Positions 1 to 10,271 of a stretch of 64,000 nucleotides of DNA are shown here, in pieces (the first letter of the stretch is position 1; each line of letters starts with the position of its first letter). This stretch comes from Lachnospiraceae bacterium OF09-6 (GTDB lineage Bacteria; Bacillota; Clostridia; Lachnospirales; Lachnospiraceae), in assembly GCA_003435055.1 (NCBI GenBank), contig QUMM01000013.1:11434-75433 (forward strand), given 5' to 3'. The notes below the pieces were generated by a model. The model was given only the letters and a program-made list of their open reading frames with translations. It was not told where the DNA came from and searched no databases. The translations under genes and the position numbers were made by a program.

Positions 1-114
1 AATTCCTCCGTATTCTGTCTCTTCTCCCGTTTAGTTCATGTCCTTTCACGTTCTATAACGCTCTGGATAAAATTTGCTGCCGTCCACTCTTCTATGCCCG
101 GCAGCCATTTTCTC

Positions 115-1119
115 TTACCGATAATTATATCTTCCCGCTGCTCTTTCCAGATGATACTGCATGGCCTCCGCTGCACCCTTTCCGTCATGCTGCAGAATGC
201 AGTCATAGATCTGACTGTGTTCTTCTTCACTTTCCTTTAGCTGCTGTGCATTGACCATACCACTTCCGCTGACATGCTTCATCAGGCTGCTGATGGTCTG
301 CATCATGCTCAAAATCACTGTATTCCGGGAACATCTGGCAATCCCCTGATGGAACTCCAGATCTGTCTCCAGAAATGCCTTGTAATCCTGTTCTGCGTAG
401 GCACGGTTCATCTTCGCATCTACCGCTTTTAAGTTTTCCAGTGCTTCTGCGTCCGTGCACTCTGCCGCCAGCTCCGCTGCCTTTACTTCCAGGAGATTTC
501 GCACCGTCAGGATGTTCTCCACCTGTTTGCCGTTCAAAAACAGAGACCAGGATAATGGGATAATAAAAAAGTTCGTCTCATCGTTGCTGATATAAGTGCC
601 CTGTCCCGGACGGATATCGATCATCCCCAGCACATCCAGTACCTTTAAAGCCTCCCGGATCGCTGAACGCCCCACGCCCAGCTTCACCGCAAGCACACGG
701 TCAGATTCGATCTGATCTCCTTTTTTCAGCTTATGATCAAAGATCTGATCTGCAAAATACATGGTCAGACGATACAGGAGCTGGTTAATATTTCCTTTTC
801 GCATACCGTTTTCCTGAATCTGTCTGGTACGCTCCTGACTCGGCAGAAGCATATCGATCTTCTCTGCAAACTCTGTGGATTCCATGGAAAAAATCATAGA
901 ATTGACAGATAACTGATCTGCCACCATCAGTACCACGTCATTGAGCCTTACTCCTCCTCTGGATTCCAGATTAGAATAAGTGGCAATGCTCATCTTCGCT
1001 GTTCCGTCCGGTTCACTTAAAAAACGCTCTATAAATTCCTTCTGTGTCAGTCCAAGATACCGTCTCAAATATCTCAGATTATTTTTTTTGTGGCTCGAAT
1101 TTAAATTTGTCGATTCCAT
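115..1119 (-). CDS. XRE-GntR fusion transcriptional regulator (FadR/FCD type)
   Basis: This is a 334-residue DNA-binding regulator with two different helix-turn-helix modules. Residues about 12-80 look like a Cro/XRE HTH (LRRYLGLTQKEFIERF). Residues about 105-170 are a GntR winged helix (VGRSAIREALKVLDVLGM, then IRPGQGTYIS). The rest is an all-helical FCD ligand domain (FLETDLEFHQGIARCSRN). The ATG at 1119 is chosen because AAAGAGAG lies just upstream; the longer upstream reading has no such site. GntR/FCD proteins usually repress catabolic operons and respond to a small organic acid. It lies downstream of, and on the same strand as, the permease/carbamate kinase/FdrA genes, so it probably controls them. 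The XRE extension is unusual for this family. Confidence 0.85.
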   Translation of the reverse strand: MESTNLNSSHKKNNLRYLRRYLGLTQKEFIERFLSEPDGTAKMSIATYSNLESRGGVRLNDVVLMVADQLSVNSMIFSMESTEFAEKIDMLLPSQERTRQIQENGMRKGNINQLLYRLTMYFADQIFDHKLKKGDQIESDRVLAVKLGVGRSAIREALKVLDVLGMIDIRPGQGTYISNDETNFFIIPLSWSLFLNGKQVENILTVRNLLEVKAAELAAECTDAEALENLKAVDAKMNRAYAEQDYKAFLETDLEFHQGIARCSRNTVILSMMQTISSLMKHVSGSGMVNAQQLKESEEEHSQIYDCILQHDGKGAAEAMQYHLERAAGRYNYR

Positions 1120-1140
1120 ATACTCTCTTTCACACCCGTT

Positions 1141-1179
1141 CAGTACCTTCGCAGACACCACAGGCTCTGAACAGTTACC
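1141..1179. repeat. Copy of a dispersed 'CTGAA(T/C)AGTTACC' repeat
   Basis: This gap between the regulator and the small membrane protein resembles the left arm of the inverted-repeat element at 56878-57165. Both read CAGT(A/G)CCTTC(G/A)CAG, then a CAG-GG-TCTGAA(T/C)AGTTACC stretch. Only one arm is seen here, so it may be a solo remnant of the same small element. Confidence 0.4.
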
Positions 1180-1185
1180 CTCTCT

Positions 1186-1389
1186 CTATTTTCTATACAT
1201 CCGGTCAATAAAATACACTTTCACCGGTGAATATAACATAGCTGCTACAATCATCAGGAATCCCACCGTGCACAGTCCGTTTCCATCAGACTGCAGTCCT
1301 GTTACAATCAGTATAAATGCCACTGCAATCACCAGAAATGCAATAGTCAGATGTCCTGCTTTTGTCTGAAAAAATCCATTTTGTTCCAT
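1186..1389 (-). CDS. Small two-helix membrane protein
   Basis: This is a 67-residue protein with two hydrophobic segments, about residues 13-31 (LTIAFLVIAVAFILIVTGL) and 40-57, and a basic end (DRMYRK). The start at 1389 is preceded by a GGGGGGAAAAC ribosome binding site that overlaps the repaired stop codon of the upstream permease, so the two are very likely co-translated. It could be a small accessory subunit or stabiliser of that permease, but no family was recognised and no function is claimed. Confidence 0.6.
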   Translation of the reverse strand: MEQNGFFQTKAGHLTIAFLVIAVAFILIVTGLQSDGNGLCTVGFLMIVAAMLYSPVKVYFIDRMYRK

Positions 1390-1400
1390 AGTTTTCCCCC

Positions 1401-3010
1401 CTAAATAATCGTAAGCAGGTACCCTATTATACCGATAATCGCAGTACCCGTCAATGTAATCGGCATGATCTTCCTGATGACTTCGCCTTCCTGTCCAAGA
1501 ATATTCGCTGTAGTAGTTCCCAAAATGATTTTACTCGGTGCAATCGTACTTCCCACTGCGCCTCCGGCTGACTGGCGCCCAGTACTACCGATGCATTCAC
1601 ATTCAGCAAATTTGCCGTAGTTGCCTGAAAGCCGCCAAACAAAATGTTGGAACTCATGTTACTTCCTGTCATAAAGGTTCCAAGAAGACCTATAAATGGT
1701 GCCAGCAGTACATATACTCTTCCCAGTACACTTGCAATACCGTTGGCAAGCACAATGGTCTGTCCGGTTCCGTCCATGACCTTTGACATCATAACCAGAC
1801 CAATGACGGAAATGCCGGACGGCATAGTCATAGAAATAGCATTTACAAATACTTTTTTCACGCCGCCTTTTTTGATCCAACCCTTTTTTCGATAGTATAC
1901 CAGACCGATCACCGCGGATAAAAACAGGAACATGCCTGCATGGGTGAAGGGCCGGATCGGTGAGTAGCAGTCAGATGCTGCATTCACTCTTCCATAGCCG
2001 GTGACAGTCTCCGGAAACGGCAGCCCCAGTGCCACCTGATTCAAAACATTGTTCAATGGCTTAATCAGCAGTACTGCAAGTGTAATCACCGACAGCAGAA
2101 TATACGGCACAAATGCCTGCAACAGTGTCATATCTGTGGACACCTGGCTGTTTTCTTTTTCCGTATGCTGACGGTTCATAATCGGGCTGTCTTCCACACA
2201 CCATTCTTCTCCATAAAATCTGGTCCGTCCCAGGAATAAAATTGCAATCAGTGAGACGCAGGCCGGCACAAAACAGGACAGTGTGGTATTGATCTGACTG
2301 AGAAGAAGTTCTCCACCACCCTGAATTGCAGACAGTAGCAAAATCGCCGGAAAGCCTTTTTTGATGGCTTTGCCTTTTCCATAGAACCAGCAGACTGCAA
2401 ATCCGCTGACTGCATTCCAGAACCAGATGAAGGCGGCTGTCCAAAACGCCGTCATCAGGTAGACACCAGTTCCCTGTGTCAGGCCCGCTGACATGGCAAG
2501 GGCATCCCATGCTGCTGCCAGTGTTCCGTAGGTATTTCCCCAGGACTCTCCAAACAGAGGAAGGACTACGGCCCACAGTGGATTGACTCCTATTCCGATC
2601 AGCAGAGGCGCACCTACCGCATCTGGAACACCAAATCCGGTGATTCCCTGTAAAAAGCTGGTAAATACATATCCGATTGCCAGTACCAGAAGCAGTTCGT
2701 TTGGCAGAAACTTCTTCAGTCCGTTTCGAATCACCTGATAGGCATTGGCTTCATTTCCCACCTGGTACAGCAAAACGGCAGTCCAGATGATAATCAGAAT
2801 CACCAGCGCACTCCAGAATCCCTTGGCACTCTCCGCCGCCAAAAGCCGCACATCTGCTTTATAAAAGCAAAGCCCTGTTACAATCGCAATCATCAATCCC
2901 AGCGGAGCCGCTTCTGTGGCTCCCCACTTGAACTTCAACATCAAAATCAGCAAAACAATGATCGGCAAAAATGCCATCACCCACATAAATGGTGTTACCG
3001 GTATGTTCAT
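1401..3010 (-). CDS. LctP-family organic acid permease (frameshifted near 1568)
   Basis: This is a polytopic inner-membrane permease of the L-lactate permease family, about 536 residues after repair. The start at 3010 (MNIPVTPFMWVMAF) follows a good AAGGAG site. Family stretches include FLQGITGFGVPDAVGAPLL and TGSNMSSNILFGGFQ. As read, the frame breaks after VVLGASQ (nt about 1568) and runs into an unrelated tail ending at 1451. Adding one base there restores GGAVGSTIAPSKIILG and an intact C-terminus ending at 1401, directly before the next gene. The substrate here is probably not lactate: the neighbours act on carbamoylated or C2 acids, so oxamate-, oxalurate- or ureido-type acids are plausible. 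That is inference. Confidence 0.8.
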
Positions 3011-3093
3011 AATTTCTCCTTTTCTTTTGCAAAAATGCTCCGGAGCTCTGCTCTTGCTGCAAAACCCCGGAGTCTTTTTCTTTCTCAAATCCA

Positions 3094-4028
3094 TCAGGAA
3101 TGTATCATAGTTCCTGTTTTTCCTGCAATTCCCTCTGCCGCTTTATCCAGCAGAGTAATCAGGGTACTTCTTCCTTCCCCGGATCTGGCAAAGCGTACCG
3201 CCGCTCGATCTTCGGAAGCATAGAACCTTTGGCAAATTCTCCCTGCTCCATGTATTTTTCTGCCTGCTCCACGGTCAGATCCGAAAGCCACTGTTGGTCT
3301 TCCTTTCCAAAATGGATAGCAACCTTTTCTACCGCCGTCAGAATCACCAGATAATCTGCATCCAGCTTCTCTGCCAGCAGGCTGCTGGCATTGTCTTTAT
3401 CAATAACTGCATTAACGCCCTCCAGACGGCCATTTCTGGATACCACCGGAATTCCCCCGCCGCCACAGGTGATAACGATATGTCCTGCCTGTACCAGCGT
3501 CCGGATCGTCTCCAGCTCCCGGATCCGTTTTGGCATCGGGGATGGCACCACAATGCGGTAACCCCTGCCTGCATCTTCCATGCAGGAAATGCCATGTGCC
3601 ATATTCTTCTCTGCTTCTTCCTTCGTCAGGAAACGGCCGATCGGTTTGGTTGGATTCTGAAATGCAGGATCCTGCTCGTCTACTTCTACCTGTGACAGAA
3701 TGGTAGATACCTTTCCGTCAATTCCACGACTGTATAATTCATATTTAATGGCGTTCTGCAAATCGATGCCAATGTATCCCTGGCTCATGGCCACACAGGT
3801 CGGCAAAGGCACCTGTTTATAATTTTCGTGCTGCACCACCAGACTGTCCATGGCATCCTGTATCATGCCAACCTGTGGTCCGTTTCCGTGGGTAATGATA
3901 ATATCAAGTCCCTGGGAGGCCAGATCCACAATTACTTTTGCAGTCTTTGCTACTGCTTCCTTCTGCTCTTCCACATTTTTGCCCAGGGCGTTTCCGCCCA
4001 GAGCAATCACTACTTTTTTCTTTTTCAT
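3094..4028 (-). CDS. arcC: Carbamate kinase (frameshifted near 3205)
   Basis: This enzyme makes ATP and carbamate from carbamoyl phosphate and ADP in the cytoplasm. Amino-acid-kinase-fold motifs are clear: VVIALGGNALGK at the N-terminus, THGNGPQVG, TCGGGGIPV, VIDKDNASSLLAEKL and FAKGSMLPKIE. The reading frame breaks after LPKIE (about nt 3205). One added base restores the usual C-terminus (VRFARSGEGRSTLITLLDKA, then GKTGTMIHS), giving 311 residues, the normal family length. It sits 18 nt after the FdrA-YlbE gene. In E. coli the equivalent kinase (AllK/YbcF) completes oxamate/allantoin fermentation, so the same energy-recovery role is inferred. A classical arginine deiminase partner is absent from the window. 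Confidence 0.9.
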
Positions 4029-4046
4029 TGTTTCACACCAGTATTT

Positions 4047-5296
4047 TTACGCTTCAAACCCCAGTTTCTTTGCATATGCCAGAATTGCTTTTTCAAAGCA
4101 TTCCATTGGCGGATGAACCGTTCCGGCACCTACCTGTCCGTAGCCTGCGATCTTGTGAGCGATACCGGTATTGATCACCGGAGTAATGCCTTTTTCCACA
4201 ACCAGTCTGGCATCAATACCCAGGCAGGTTCCCTGGAAATTCCAGGTCGGAATGATAAAGTTCGGATTGTGATCAATGGTTATCTCTGCCATCTCATTGC
4301 TGACACGAAGAGCATCTTCGTATCCACCGGCTCCTACGAACCGGGTAACGGCCGGAGCAGCGATCATGGCCATGCCACCTACACCGAAGGTCTCTGTGAT
4401 AGCGCTGTCACCCATATCCGGGCATCCATCTTCTTCGTCATATCCGGTAAAATACAGCCCCTTCGGGGTATTTACAGGGCCTGTGAACCATTCATCTCCC
4501 ATACCGGCAATACGGATACCGAATTCCACACCGTTGCGGCACATAGCTGTGACGATGGTTCCGTCTGTGATGGTACGTGCACCGTCCATGACAGATTTTG
4601 CAGTTGCCATCATAATGTTCAGGAAGAACTGATCCGTATCTGCCAGGAACTTGATCACATCATAGCGATCTTTTTCGGACATATCCAGTCTGGTGATGGT
4701 TGGTGCGACCTCTTTCATAAAGGCCAGAGATGCGGCAATGTTTCTCTGATGGAATTCATCTCCCATAGCCACTGCTTTTGCAACCAGAGGATTGACACTT
4801 AAACCGCCCAGCTCTGTAATCGCACGATCCAGTGTCGGTCCAAGGACATCTCTCATCCAGCGCAGACGATTGACTACTTCTTCTGAATAAGCACCAAATC
4901 TTAATACTTTTCCGATCCCTTCATTCATCGTACAGTAAGCTTCATTGCCGTCTGTCTCATTCTTTACTACAAATACCGGCATATTGGCAGAGGTTATACC
5001 TCCCATTGGACCTACTGCATTGCAGTGATGGCATGGAATGAACTTCACTTCCCCGGATTCCAGAAGTGCTCTGGCATCTGCTTCATTATCTGCCCATTCT
5101 TCGAAAAGAACAGCGCCCACACAGGATCCCTGTACCGGATCCGGCATATTTTTGTATTCGATTGGCGGACCTGCATGAAGGATCACTTTTCCTTCTGCGA
5201 TCTGCGGGATCACTTCTTTGGCACGTTTTACATGTTTGATTACCGGCTGGCTGGCTACCACTTTGGCAATGACACGCTTGTTGGCTTCGTCAATAC
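4047..5296 (-). CDS. allG: YlbE/AllG (DUF1116) part of an FdrA-YlbE fusion
   Basis: These 416 residues match E. coli YlbE (AllG, DUF1116) from end to end. Clear shared segments are ILHAGPP near the start, FIPCHHCNAVGPMGGITSAN, FGAYSEEVVNRLRWMRDVL, GDEFHQRNIAAS, NTPKGLYFTGY, MGDSAITETFGVGG and TWNFQGTCLGID. In E. coli AllF, AllG and AllH together form oxamate carbamoyltransferase. Here there is no start codon of its own: the frame continues without a stop from the FdrA C-terminus through the junction NFLRNYEGIDEANK (about nt 5297). That makes this the C-terminal half of one polypeptide. No ATG, GTG or TTG lies in frame in the roughly 15 codons before the junction, so a simple start was not overlooked. 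Carbamate kinase follows. Confidence 0.85.
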
Positions 5297-7040
5297 CTTC
5301 GTAGTTTCTCAGAAAATTCAGAGTCTTGATCAGACGTACGTCTCCTCCTGCCGGTGGCATCCAGTCATACTGTATTACTTCACAGCCAAAGTCTTCTGCT
5401 ACTTCTGCAAAACTCTTCAGACCAATGTTGATAATCTTCGGCTTCTGGGAAAGCAGCTGCATCAGTTTCTCGGATGGCTCTGCTTTCTCTGCGATGGCTG
5501 TTTTCTTTGTGCGAATCTCTTTTGCCGGTTCTTCAAAGTCCAGTCCAATGGCCTGAATAGCGGTACGAACTGCCAGTTTATTGTTCTCGCAGACAATCAC
5601 ACCAGCGTCTTTTAACTTCTTCACAGCTTCATCATAGCCCTGGAAGTCTTTTCTGGTTCCGCATACGGTCGCTACAAAGAAGACCTTCCTTCCTGCATTT
5701 TCCGCCTTTTTCTTCAACTCTTCAATTGTTGGGATCAGCGCTCCTGCCATATCTTCATGAGAGCCGTAACCTAACATAATATCGAACAGAATAGCTCCGG
5801 TACTTTCATCGTCTACAGCTTCCTGCATACACTCGATACGTTTTGCCGGGTCAATCATCGGATGTGGTTTGCCTTTGGTATAAGCATCATCTCCCAGTCA
5901 ATGACGACATTACCATTTAACTGCAGCATATATCCCTCGATATCTTCCGGTGGAATCTCACAGTTCATGGCATCCTTGATCAGCATCGCAGCCTCATTGG
6001 CCAGTGTTCCTCCAGAATAATATGCCTTGATCGTTTTCTTGTCTTCTGCCTTGTAGAATTCGGAACTGTCCACATCTGCTGTGGCCTCCGGGATCTCCTC
6101 GCCTCTTACCAGGCTGACTGCCAGACGGGCAGTCTCATCCAGCGTATACGTATGATAAAAGTTCTCTTCATGGTATTCTGGTTTTTCACCCAGGAACAGA
6201 GTGATCACCGGTTTGCTGAAATTGCTCAGACGATCTGAGATCTTTTCTCTGACTTCTTTTGCTGGTGGCTTGGAAATAACGATCAGTACCTTTACGGTAT
6301 CATCTTTTTCCATGGCATCGATCATATCCATCATCGTAATACCACCTACGCTGTGGATAAGTCTCTTCCGCCGGTTCCGATAGCATTGTTCACGCCTTCG
6401 CCCAGACGGTCGATGATCGTGGTCAGTTCCTGAATTCCGGTTCCGGATGCTCCGATGATACCGATGGAACCTGGTGCTACTTTGTTGGTAAATGCGATCG
6501 GCACACTCTGGATGATTCCGGTACCGCAGTCCGGCCCCATCACAGAAAGTCCCTTTTCATGCGCCTTTTTCTTCAGCGCCACTTCATCTTCCAGACTTAC
6601 ATTATCACTAAACATAAAGACATTCATGCCTTCATCCAGTGCACGGTCTGCTTCCAGCGCTGCGTACATGCCCGGAATGGAGATCACTGCCAGATTGGCA
6701 TCCGGGAGCTTATCCAGAGCCTTATCCCAGGACTTTACACTTTCTTCTTGTTTACCTGCGCTGATCGTTGACTGCTTTTTAAAAAATTCTTCTGCTGTTT
6801 CCATAATCTGATCCAGAAGACTGTCGTCCTCTACATCAGCTACTACCACCATATCATTGGCCGTTGCTCCATCAGTTCCTGTGTATCCAGTCCGCTCTGT
6901 TTAAAAATATCTTTATTTGCCGGTGTTGCCATCATGATGGATGCCTTCTTTACGCCTTCCAGTGCGGAAATCTGGTTGGTCAAAAGCATCAGAACAACGG
7001 AATCATGATAACTGCCTTTTTTCACAATTGTCTTTAACAT
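5297..7040 (-). CDS. allF: FdrA/AllF part of an FdrA-YlbE fusion (three frameshifts)
   Basis: This is the N-terminal portion, about 581 residues. It resembles E. coli FdrA (AllF), a protein with the succinyl-CoA-synthetase-like fold that contributes to oxamate carbamoyltransferase. Matching segments are MLKTIVKKGSYHDSV, MMATPANKDIF, LPDANLAVISIPG, FSDNVSLEDE, VMGPDCGTGIIQ, GIIGASGTGIQELT, VISKPPAKEV, YSGGTLANEAA, HPMIDPAKR and INIGLKSFAE. The frame breaks near 6868, 6349 and 5897, and one added base at each restores ATANDMVV, LSTAVGGIT and TKGKPHPMID respectively. The start is the second ATG (7040), seven bases from AGGAGG; the ATG at 7046 is too close. A promoter lies at 7083-7111. After repair the frame runs directly into YlbE, for about 998 residues in total. 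Confidence 0.82.
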
Positions 7041-7082
7041 GAACATTCCTCCTGTTGTGGTCAGCCACTTTTTACTATCTCT

Positions 7083-7111
7083 ATTATGGCAAGAAGCAGG
7101 CTGTTTTTCAA
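7083..7111 (-). promoter_or_regulatory. Promoter of the fdrA-ylbE-arcC-permease operon
   Basis: On the minus strand TTGAAA and CATAAT are separated by 17 bases, about 40 bases before the FdrA start and followed by AGGAGG. It is back to back with the promoter at 7152-7180, which fits a shared regulatory region. Confidence 0.6.
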
Positions 7112-7151
7112 TAGATTTTTAAATTAATTTTTGAATATCTGTGATGCATGA

Positions 7152-7180
7152 TTGAAATGAATCTCCTGTTATGCTAAGAT
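7152..7180 (+). promoter_or_regulatory. Promoter of the alpha/beta hydrolase-TauE pair
   Basis: TTGAAA and TAAGAT are separated by 17 bases, about 40 bases upstream of the hydrolase start, which has a GAGGAG ribosome site. It is divergent from the fdrA promoter. Confidence 0.55.
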
Positions 7181-7222
7181 CCAATGGGAACAATAATGGA
7201 CTTAACACGAGGAGTTTAGATT

Positions 7223-8122
7223 ATGTATACTATGAATACGATTTCGATAAAGGGCAGATTCTGTGAGAAATCTGCCACGATATACAAGAACCCGGACGCA
7301 ACCTCAAGAGCCTGTATTCTCTACTTTCACGGTGGCGGTCTGCTCTATGGATCTCGGTGTGATCTTCCGGAAGCACATCTGGAACAGTTCACATCTGAGG
7401 GTTTTCCGGTGATTGCCTTTGACTATCCACTGGCACCTGCCTGCGATGTGAAAGCGATCCTGCAGGATGTGACAGATTCTGTAAATCTCTATCTGACTGA
7501 GCCAGATCTGTTCCAGATAACTGCGCCGGGGGCTGATCCCCTGCCTTATGTGCTCCTGGGGCGTTCCAGTGGCGCTTATCTGACGCTTCTGGCTGCTGCC
7601 AGCATGGGAAAACATGATTTTTCCATACCAGATGATATGCCTGTATTAAAAAAAGCACCTGTCGGCGTCCTCTCTTATTATGGATATGGTTTTCTAGAAG
7701 ATCTCTGGTATGAAAATCCAAGTCACTATTACCAGACGCTTCCGACGGTGTCCGAAGCGATTCTGGACTCTCTGCCATCTGAGCCACATACAGAAGGACC
7801 ACTGGATACCCACTATTCTGCCTATGTTTATGCAAGGCAGTCCGGAAAATGGAAGTCTCTTTTCTACCATGATCGGGAAAAATACTTTTTATTATACTAT
7901 TCTCTGCGTCTGTGCAGCGAACTGCCATGTCCTGTTTTCTGCGCACACAGCACCGGAGATACCGATGTGCCATTTACAGAATTCCAGAAACTGACGGAAA
8001 AATATCACGCAAAGCGTTTTATTGCCTCCGGCAGTCAACACGACTTTGACCGGGACACCAGCAGTGCCCAGACAAAAGAACTGCTGAAAGAAACGATTAT
8101 ATTTTTACATACTCTGATATAA
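7223..8122 (+). CDS. Alpha/beta hydrolase (HGGG esterase-like)
   Basis: This is a 299-residue cytoplasmic hydrolase with no signal peptide. The oxyanion-hole motif is FHGGGLLYGS (about residues 34-43), the nucleophile elbow is LLGRSSGAYLTLLAA, the likely acid lies in HSTGDTDVPF, and the likely catalytic histidine is in GSQHDFD near the end. This is the arrangement of the hormone-sensitive-lipase/acetyl-esterase group. GAGGAG precedes the ATG. The gene is divergent from fdrA and 15 bases before a TauE/SafE transporter, so it may remove an ester or acyl group from an imported or exported compound of the same pathway. The substrate is unknown. Confidence 0.8.
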   Translation: MYTMNTISIKGRFCEKSATIYKNPDATSRACILYFHGGGLLYGSRCDLPEAHLEQFTSEGFPVIAFDYPLAPACDVKAILQDVTDSVNLYLTEPDLFQITAPGADPLPYVLLGRSSGAYLTLLAAASMGKHDFSIPDDMPVLKKAPVGVLSYYGYGFLEDLWYENPSHYYQTLPTVSEAILDSLPSEPHTEGPLDTHYSAYVYARQSGKWKSLFYHDREKYFLLYYSLRLCSELPCPVFCAHSTGDTDVPFTEFQKLTEKYHAKRFIASGSQHDFDRDTSSAQTKELLKETIIFLHTLI

Positions 8123-8137
8123 GGACGGTATCCAGCC

Positions 8138-8887
8138 ATGAATTTCATTCCATTTTTGATTATCTGCCCGCTTACTTTTCTTGCCGGTCTGGTGGATTCT
8201 ATTGCCGGAGGCGGCGGTCTGATTTCTCTTCCAGCCTTTTTGCTCGCAGGTCTTCCGCCTCACAACGCACTGGCCACAAATAAACTTTCTTCTTCCATTG
8301 GCACGACTGCATCCACTGTGCGCTACTGCAAACATGGATATTTCGACAGGCTGATTGCTATTCCTGGTATTCTCTGTGCATTAGCCGGTTCCACCTGTGG
8401 ATCCCATCTGGTGCTGCTGACCAGTGATGTCATTCTGAAAAAAATCATGTTAGTGGTTCTTCCTGTCGTGGCTGTCTGTGTGCTGACTGACAAAAAGGAG
8501 ATCCGGCACGATACTTCATTTTCCCTGAGAAAACGCATGGCAATTGTCTCTGTCTGTGCCTTTCTTATCGGCATATATGATGGTTTCTATGGTCCCGGAA
8601 CCGGCACTTTTCTTCTTCTTTCATTGACCAGACTCGCTCGCATGGACATACGAACTGCATCCGGAAATGTAAAACTGATCAATTTATCTTCCAATATCGC
8701 CGCTCTGTTTACGTTTTTAAGCAACGGATATATTCTATATGCCCCAGGTCTCGCCGGTGCAGCATTCTGTCTTGCCGGACATTACATAGGCAGTGGTATG
8801 GTCATGAAAAACGGGACGAAAATTGTCCGTCCCATTATCATTGTTGTCTTGATTTTACTATTTATCAAAGTTATCTCCGGGAATTAA
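8138..8887 (+). CDS. TauE/SafE family membrane transporter
   Basis: This is a 249-residue integral membrane protein. It begins with the family signature FLAGLVDSIAGGGGLISLPA, followed by HNALATNKLSSSIGTTAS. Several hydrophobic helices and a second half-repeat (YDGFYGPGTGTFLLL, ASGNVKLINLSSNIAAL) complete the usual internal duplication. Members are linked to export or import of small anions such as sulfoacetate, sulfite and other organic acids. It follows the hydrolase by 15 bases and ends at a terminator, so the two form a short operon. The substrate cannot be read from sequence. Confidence 0.85.
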   Translation: MNFIPFLIICPLTFLAGLVDSIAGGGGLISLPAFLLAGLPPHNALATNKLSSSIGTTASTVRYCKHGYFDRLIAIPGILCALAGSTCGSHLVLLTSDVILKKIMLVVLPVVAVCVLTDKKEIRHDTSFSLRKRMAIVSVCAFLIGIYDGFYGPGTGTFLLLSLTRLARMDIRTASGNVKLINLSSNIAALFTFLSNGYILYAPGLAGAAFCLAGHYIGSGMVMKNGTKIVRPIIIVVLILLFIKVISGN

Positions 8888-8906
8888 ATCTGCCCGGAGA
8901 TTTTTA
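8873..8906 (+). terminator. Rho-independent terminator after the TauE gene
   Basis: The hairpin ATCTCCGGG/CCCGGAGAT is followed by TTTTT. It overlaps the end of the TauE gene and lies before the convergent amidohydrolase gene. Confidence 0.8.
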
Positions 8907-8940
8907 CACTTTCCATAGACCCCGGGAAGCCGGAAAACTC

Positions 8941-8970
8941 CGTCCCCAATGGCTTACGTCCCCAATGGCT
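8941..8970. repeat. Two tandem copies of a gene-end motif (CATTGGGGACG)
   Basis: On the minus strand AGCCATTGGGGACG occurs twice, 16 bases apart, starting at the stop codon of the amidohydrolase. Related copies occur near 48205, 49680, 49785 and 57200, each at or just after a gene end. Confidence 0.6.
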
Positions 8971-10201
8971 CAGATTTTCTGGATCAGCTCATATAATACC
9001 TGTACTGCCTTGGAGAATGCCTCATATTCGGTGTGTTCTACCGGGCAGTGACTTCTTCCTTCTTTACTTGGCACAAAAATCATGACCGTATCGATAGACT
9101 GTCCGATGGCCAGTGCATCATGTCCGGCACCACTTGGCATTCTCTTATAGGAATACCCCAGATCCTTGCAGCTTCCTTCCATGATATCCAGCATAGGTGC
9201 ACTTAACTGTACCGGTGTAATCGTCAGCTTACGGTCTACGCTATAGGTAGCCCCTGTTGCCTGTGTCTCTTTGTCCAGCTCAGCCATGATCTGAGATGCG
9301 ATCTTGTCGATGATCTCATTTTCTGTGGAACGGATATCTATGCTGAAATCTACCGACTGCGCCACTACATTCATAGCACTGGGTGTTACCTTCATATAGC
9401 CTACGGTAGCGACTGTACCAGGCTTTTCTGCTCTTGCCATATCACCAATCTTGCTGATGACTTTCGTTGCGATATCTACTGCATCCTGACGCATATCCAT
9501 CGGGGTAGTTCCTGCATGATCGGAACGTCCGTTTACCGTGATCATGTATCTCTGAATTCCAACGATACAGTCTACCAGCCCCAGTTCAATTCCTGTTGCG
9601 TCCAGAACCGGTCCCTGCTCGATATGAAGTTCAATAAAATGTCCAATCGATCCCTCCGGCCATGCCGCATTAACCAGTTCTTCCGGAACCAGTCCATAAG
9701 ACTTCATGGAATCATATACAGAAATATCGTCTTTATCGGTAAAATGTTTACATTCTTCTATGGTCATCTGGCCCAGCATACACTTGGAGCCAAAGTATCC
9801 GGTTCCAAAACGACAACCCTCTTCGTCCATAAATGCAGCTATCACAAAATCACATTCCAGATTCTTGCCTTCTTCATGAAGGAGTCTTGCCAGTTCTACT
9901 GCACAGATCACGCCGGCGATTCCGTCATAATTCCTCCATTGTATACGGAATCATAATGAGAACCAGCCATGATACATGGCAGACTTCTGTCTTTTCCCGG
10001 AAGTACACCAAATACATTTCCCACGCAGTCCTCTCTTACTTCCAGACCTGCTTCCTTCATGATTTTTTTCAGGTATTCTGCTGCATCTCTGGTCTCTCTG
10101 GTAAATGGCATTCTGGTGCAGCCATTTCCAGGTGTTGCAGTAAATGTTTTCAGGAAATCCAGGTCATCTGCGATCTCTGTTGTTATTTTCTTTAAATCCA
10201 T
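8970..10201 (-). CDS. M20 amidohydrolase, allantoate amidohydrolase/N-carbamoylase type (frameshifted near 9930)
   Basis: This is a metal-dependent cytoplasmic hydrolase of the AllC/hydantoinase-carbamylase branch of peptidase family M20, about 410 residues after repair. Metal and catalytic motifs are CIMAGSHYDSVYNGG then YDGIAGVICAVELAR, FMDEEGCRFG (Asp-Glu-Glu), HIEQGPVLD, NGRSDHAGTTPMDMRQDA, and SGAGHDALAI with HCPVEHTEY at the C-terminus. The frame breaks exactly at NGG-NYDG, where one extra A restores it. The start at 10201 follows AAGGAG. Such enzymes split ureido (carbamoyl-amide) groups, releasing ammonia and CO2. With AllFGH parts nearby it likely feeds or shares this ureide pathway; the exact substrate (allantoate or an N-carbamoyl amino acid) is unresolved. 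Confidence 0.85.
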
Positions 10202-10271
10202 GTGCTTTCTCCTTATTATTCAGCGAAAGCAAATCTACATTGCCTATAGATTTGCTTTGCCATAATCTCTC

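Noticed and set aside
1..114. Possible gene at the left edge
   Set aside because: Only an alternate-frame extension overlapping the regulator gene is open. No start, ribosome site or recognisable domain was seen.
1451..1570. Unusual C-terminal tail of the LctP permease
   Set aside because: The tail is the wrong reading frame after a one-base deletion. The correct frame continues the family C-terminus to 1401.
5330..5345. AGGAGGAG inside the FdrA C-terminus, a possible internal ribosome site for YlbE
   Set aside because: It encodes the conserved PAGGD segment, and only CTG codons follow at a suitable distance, so independent YlbE initiation is not supported.
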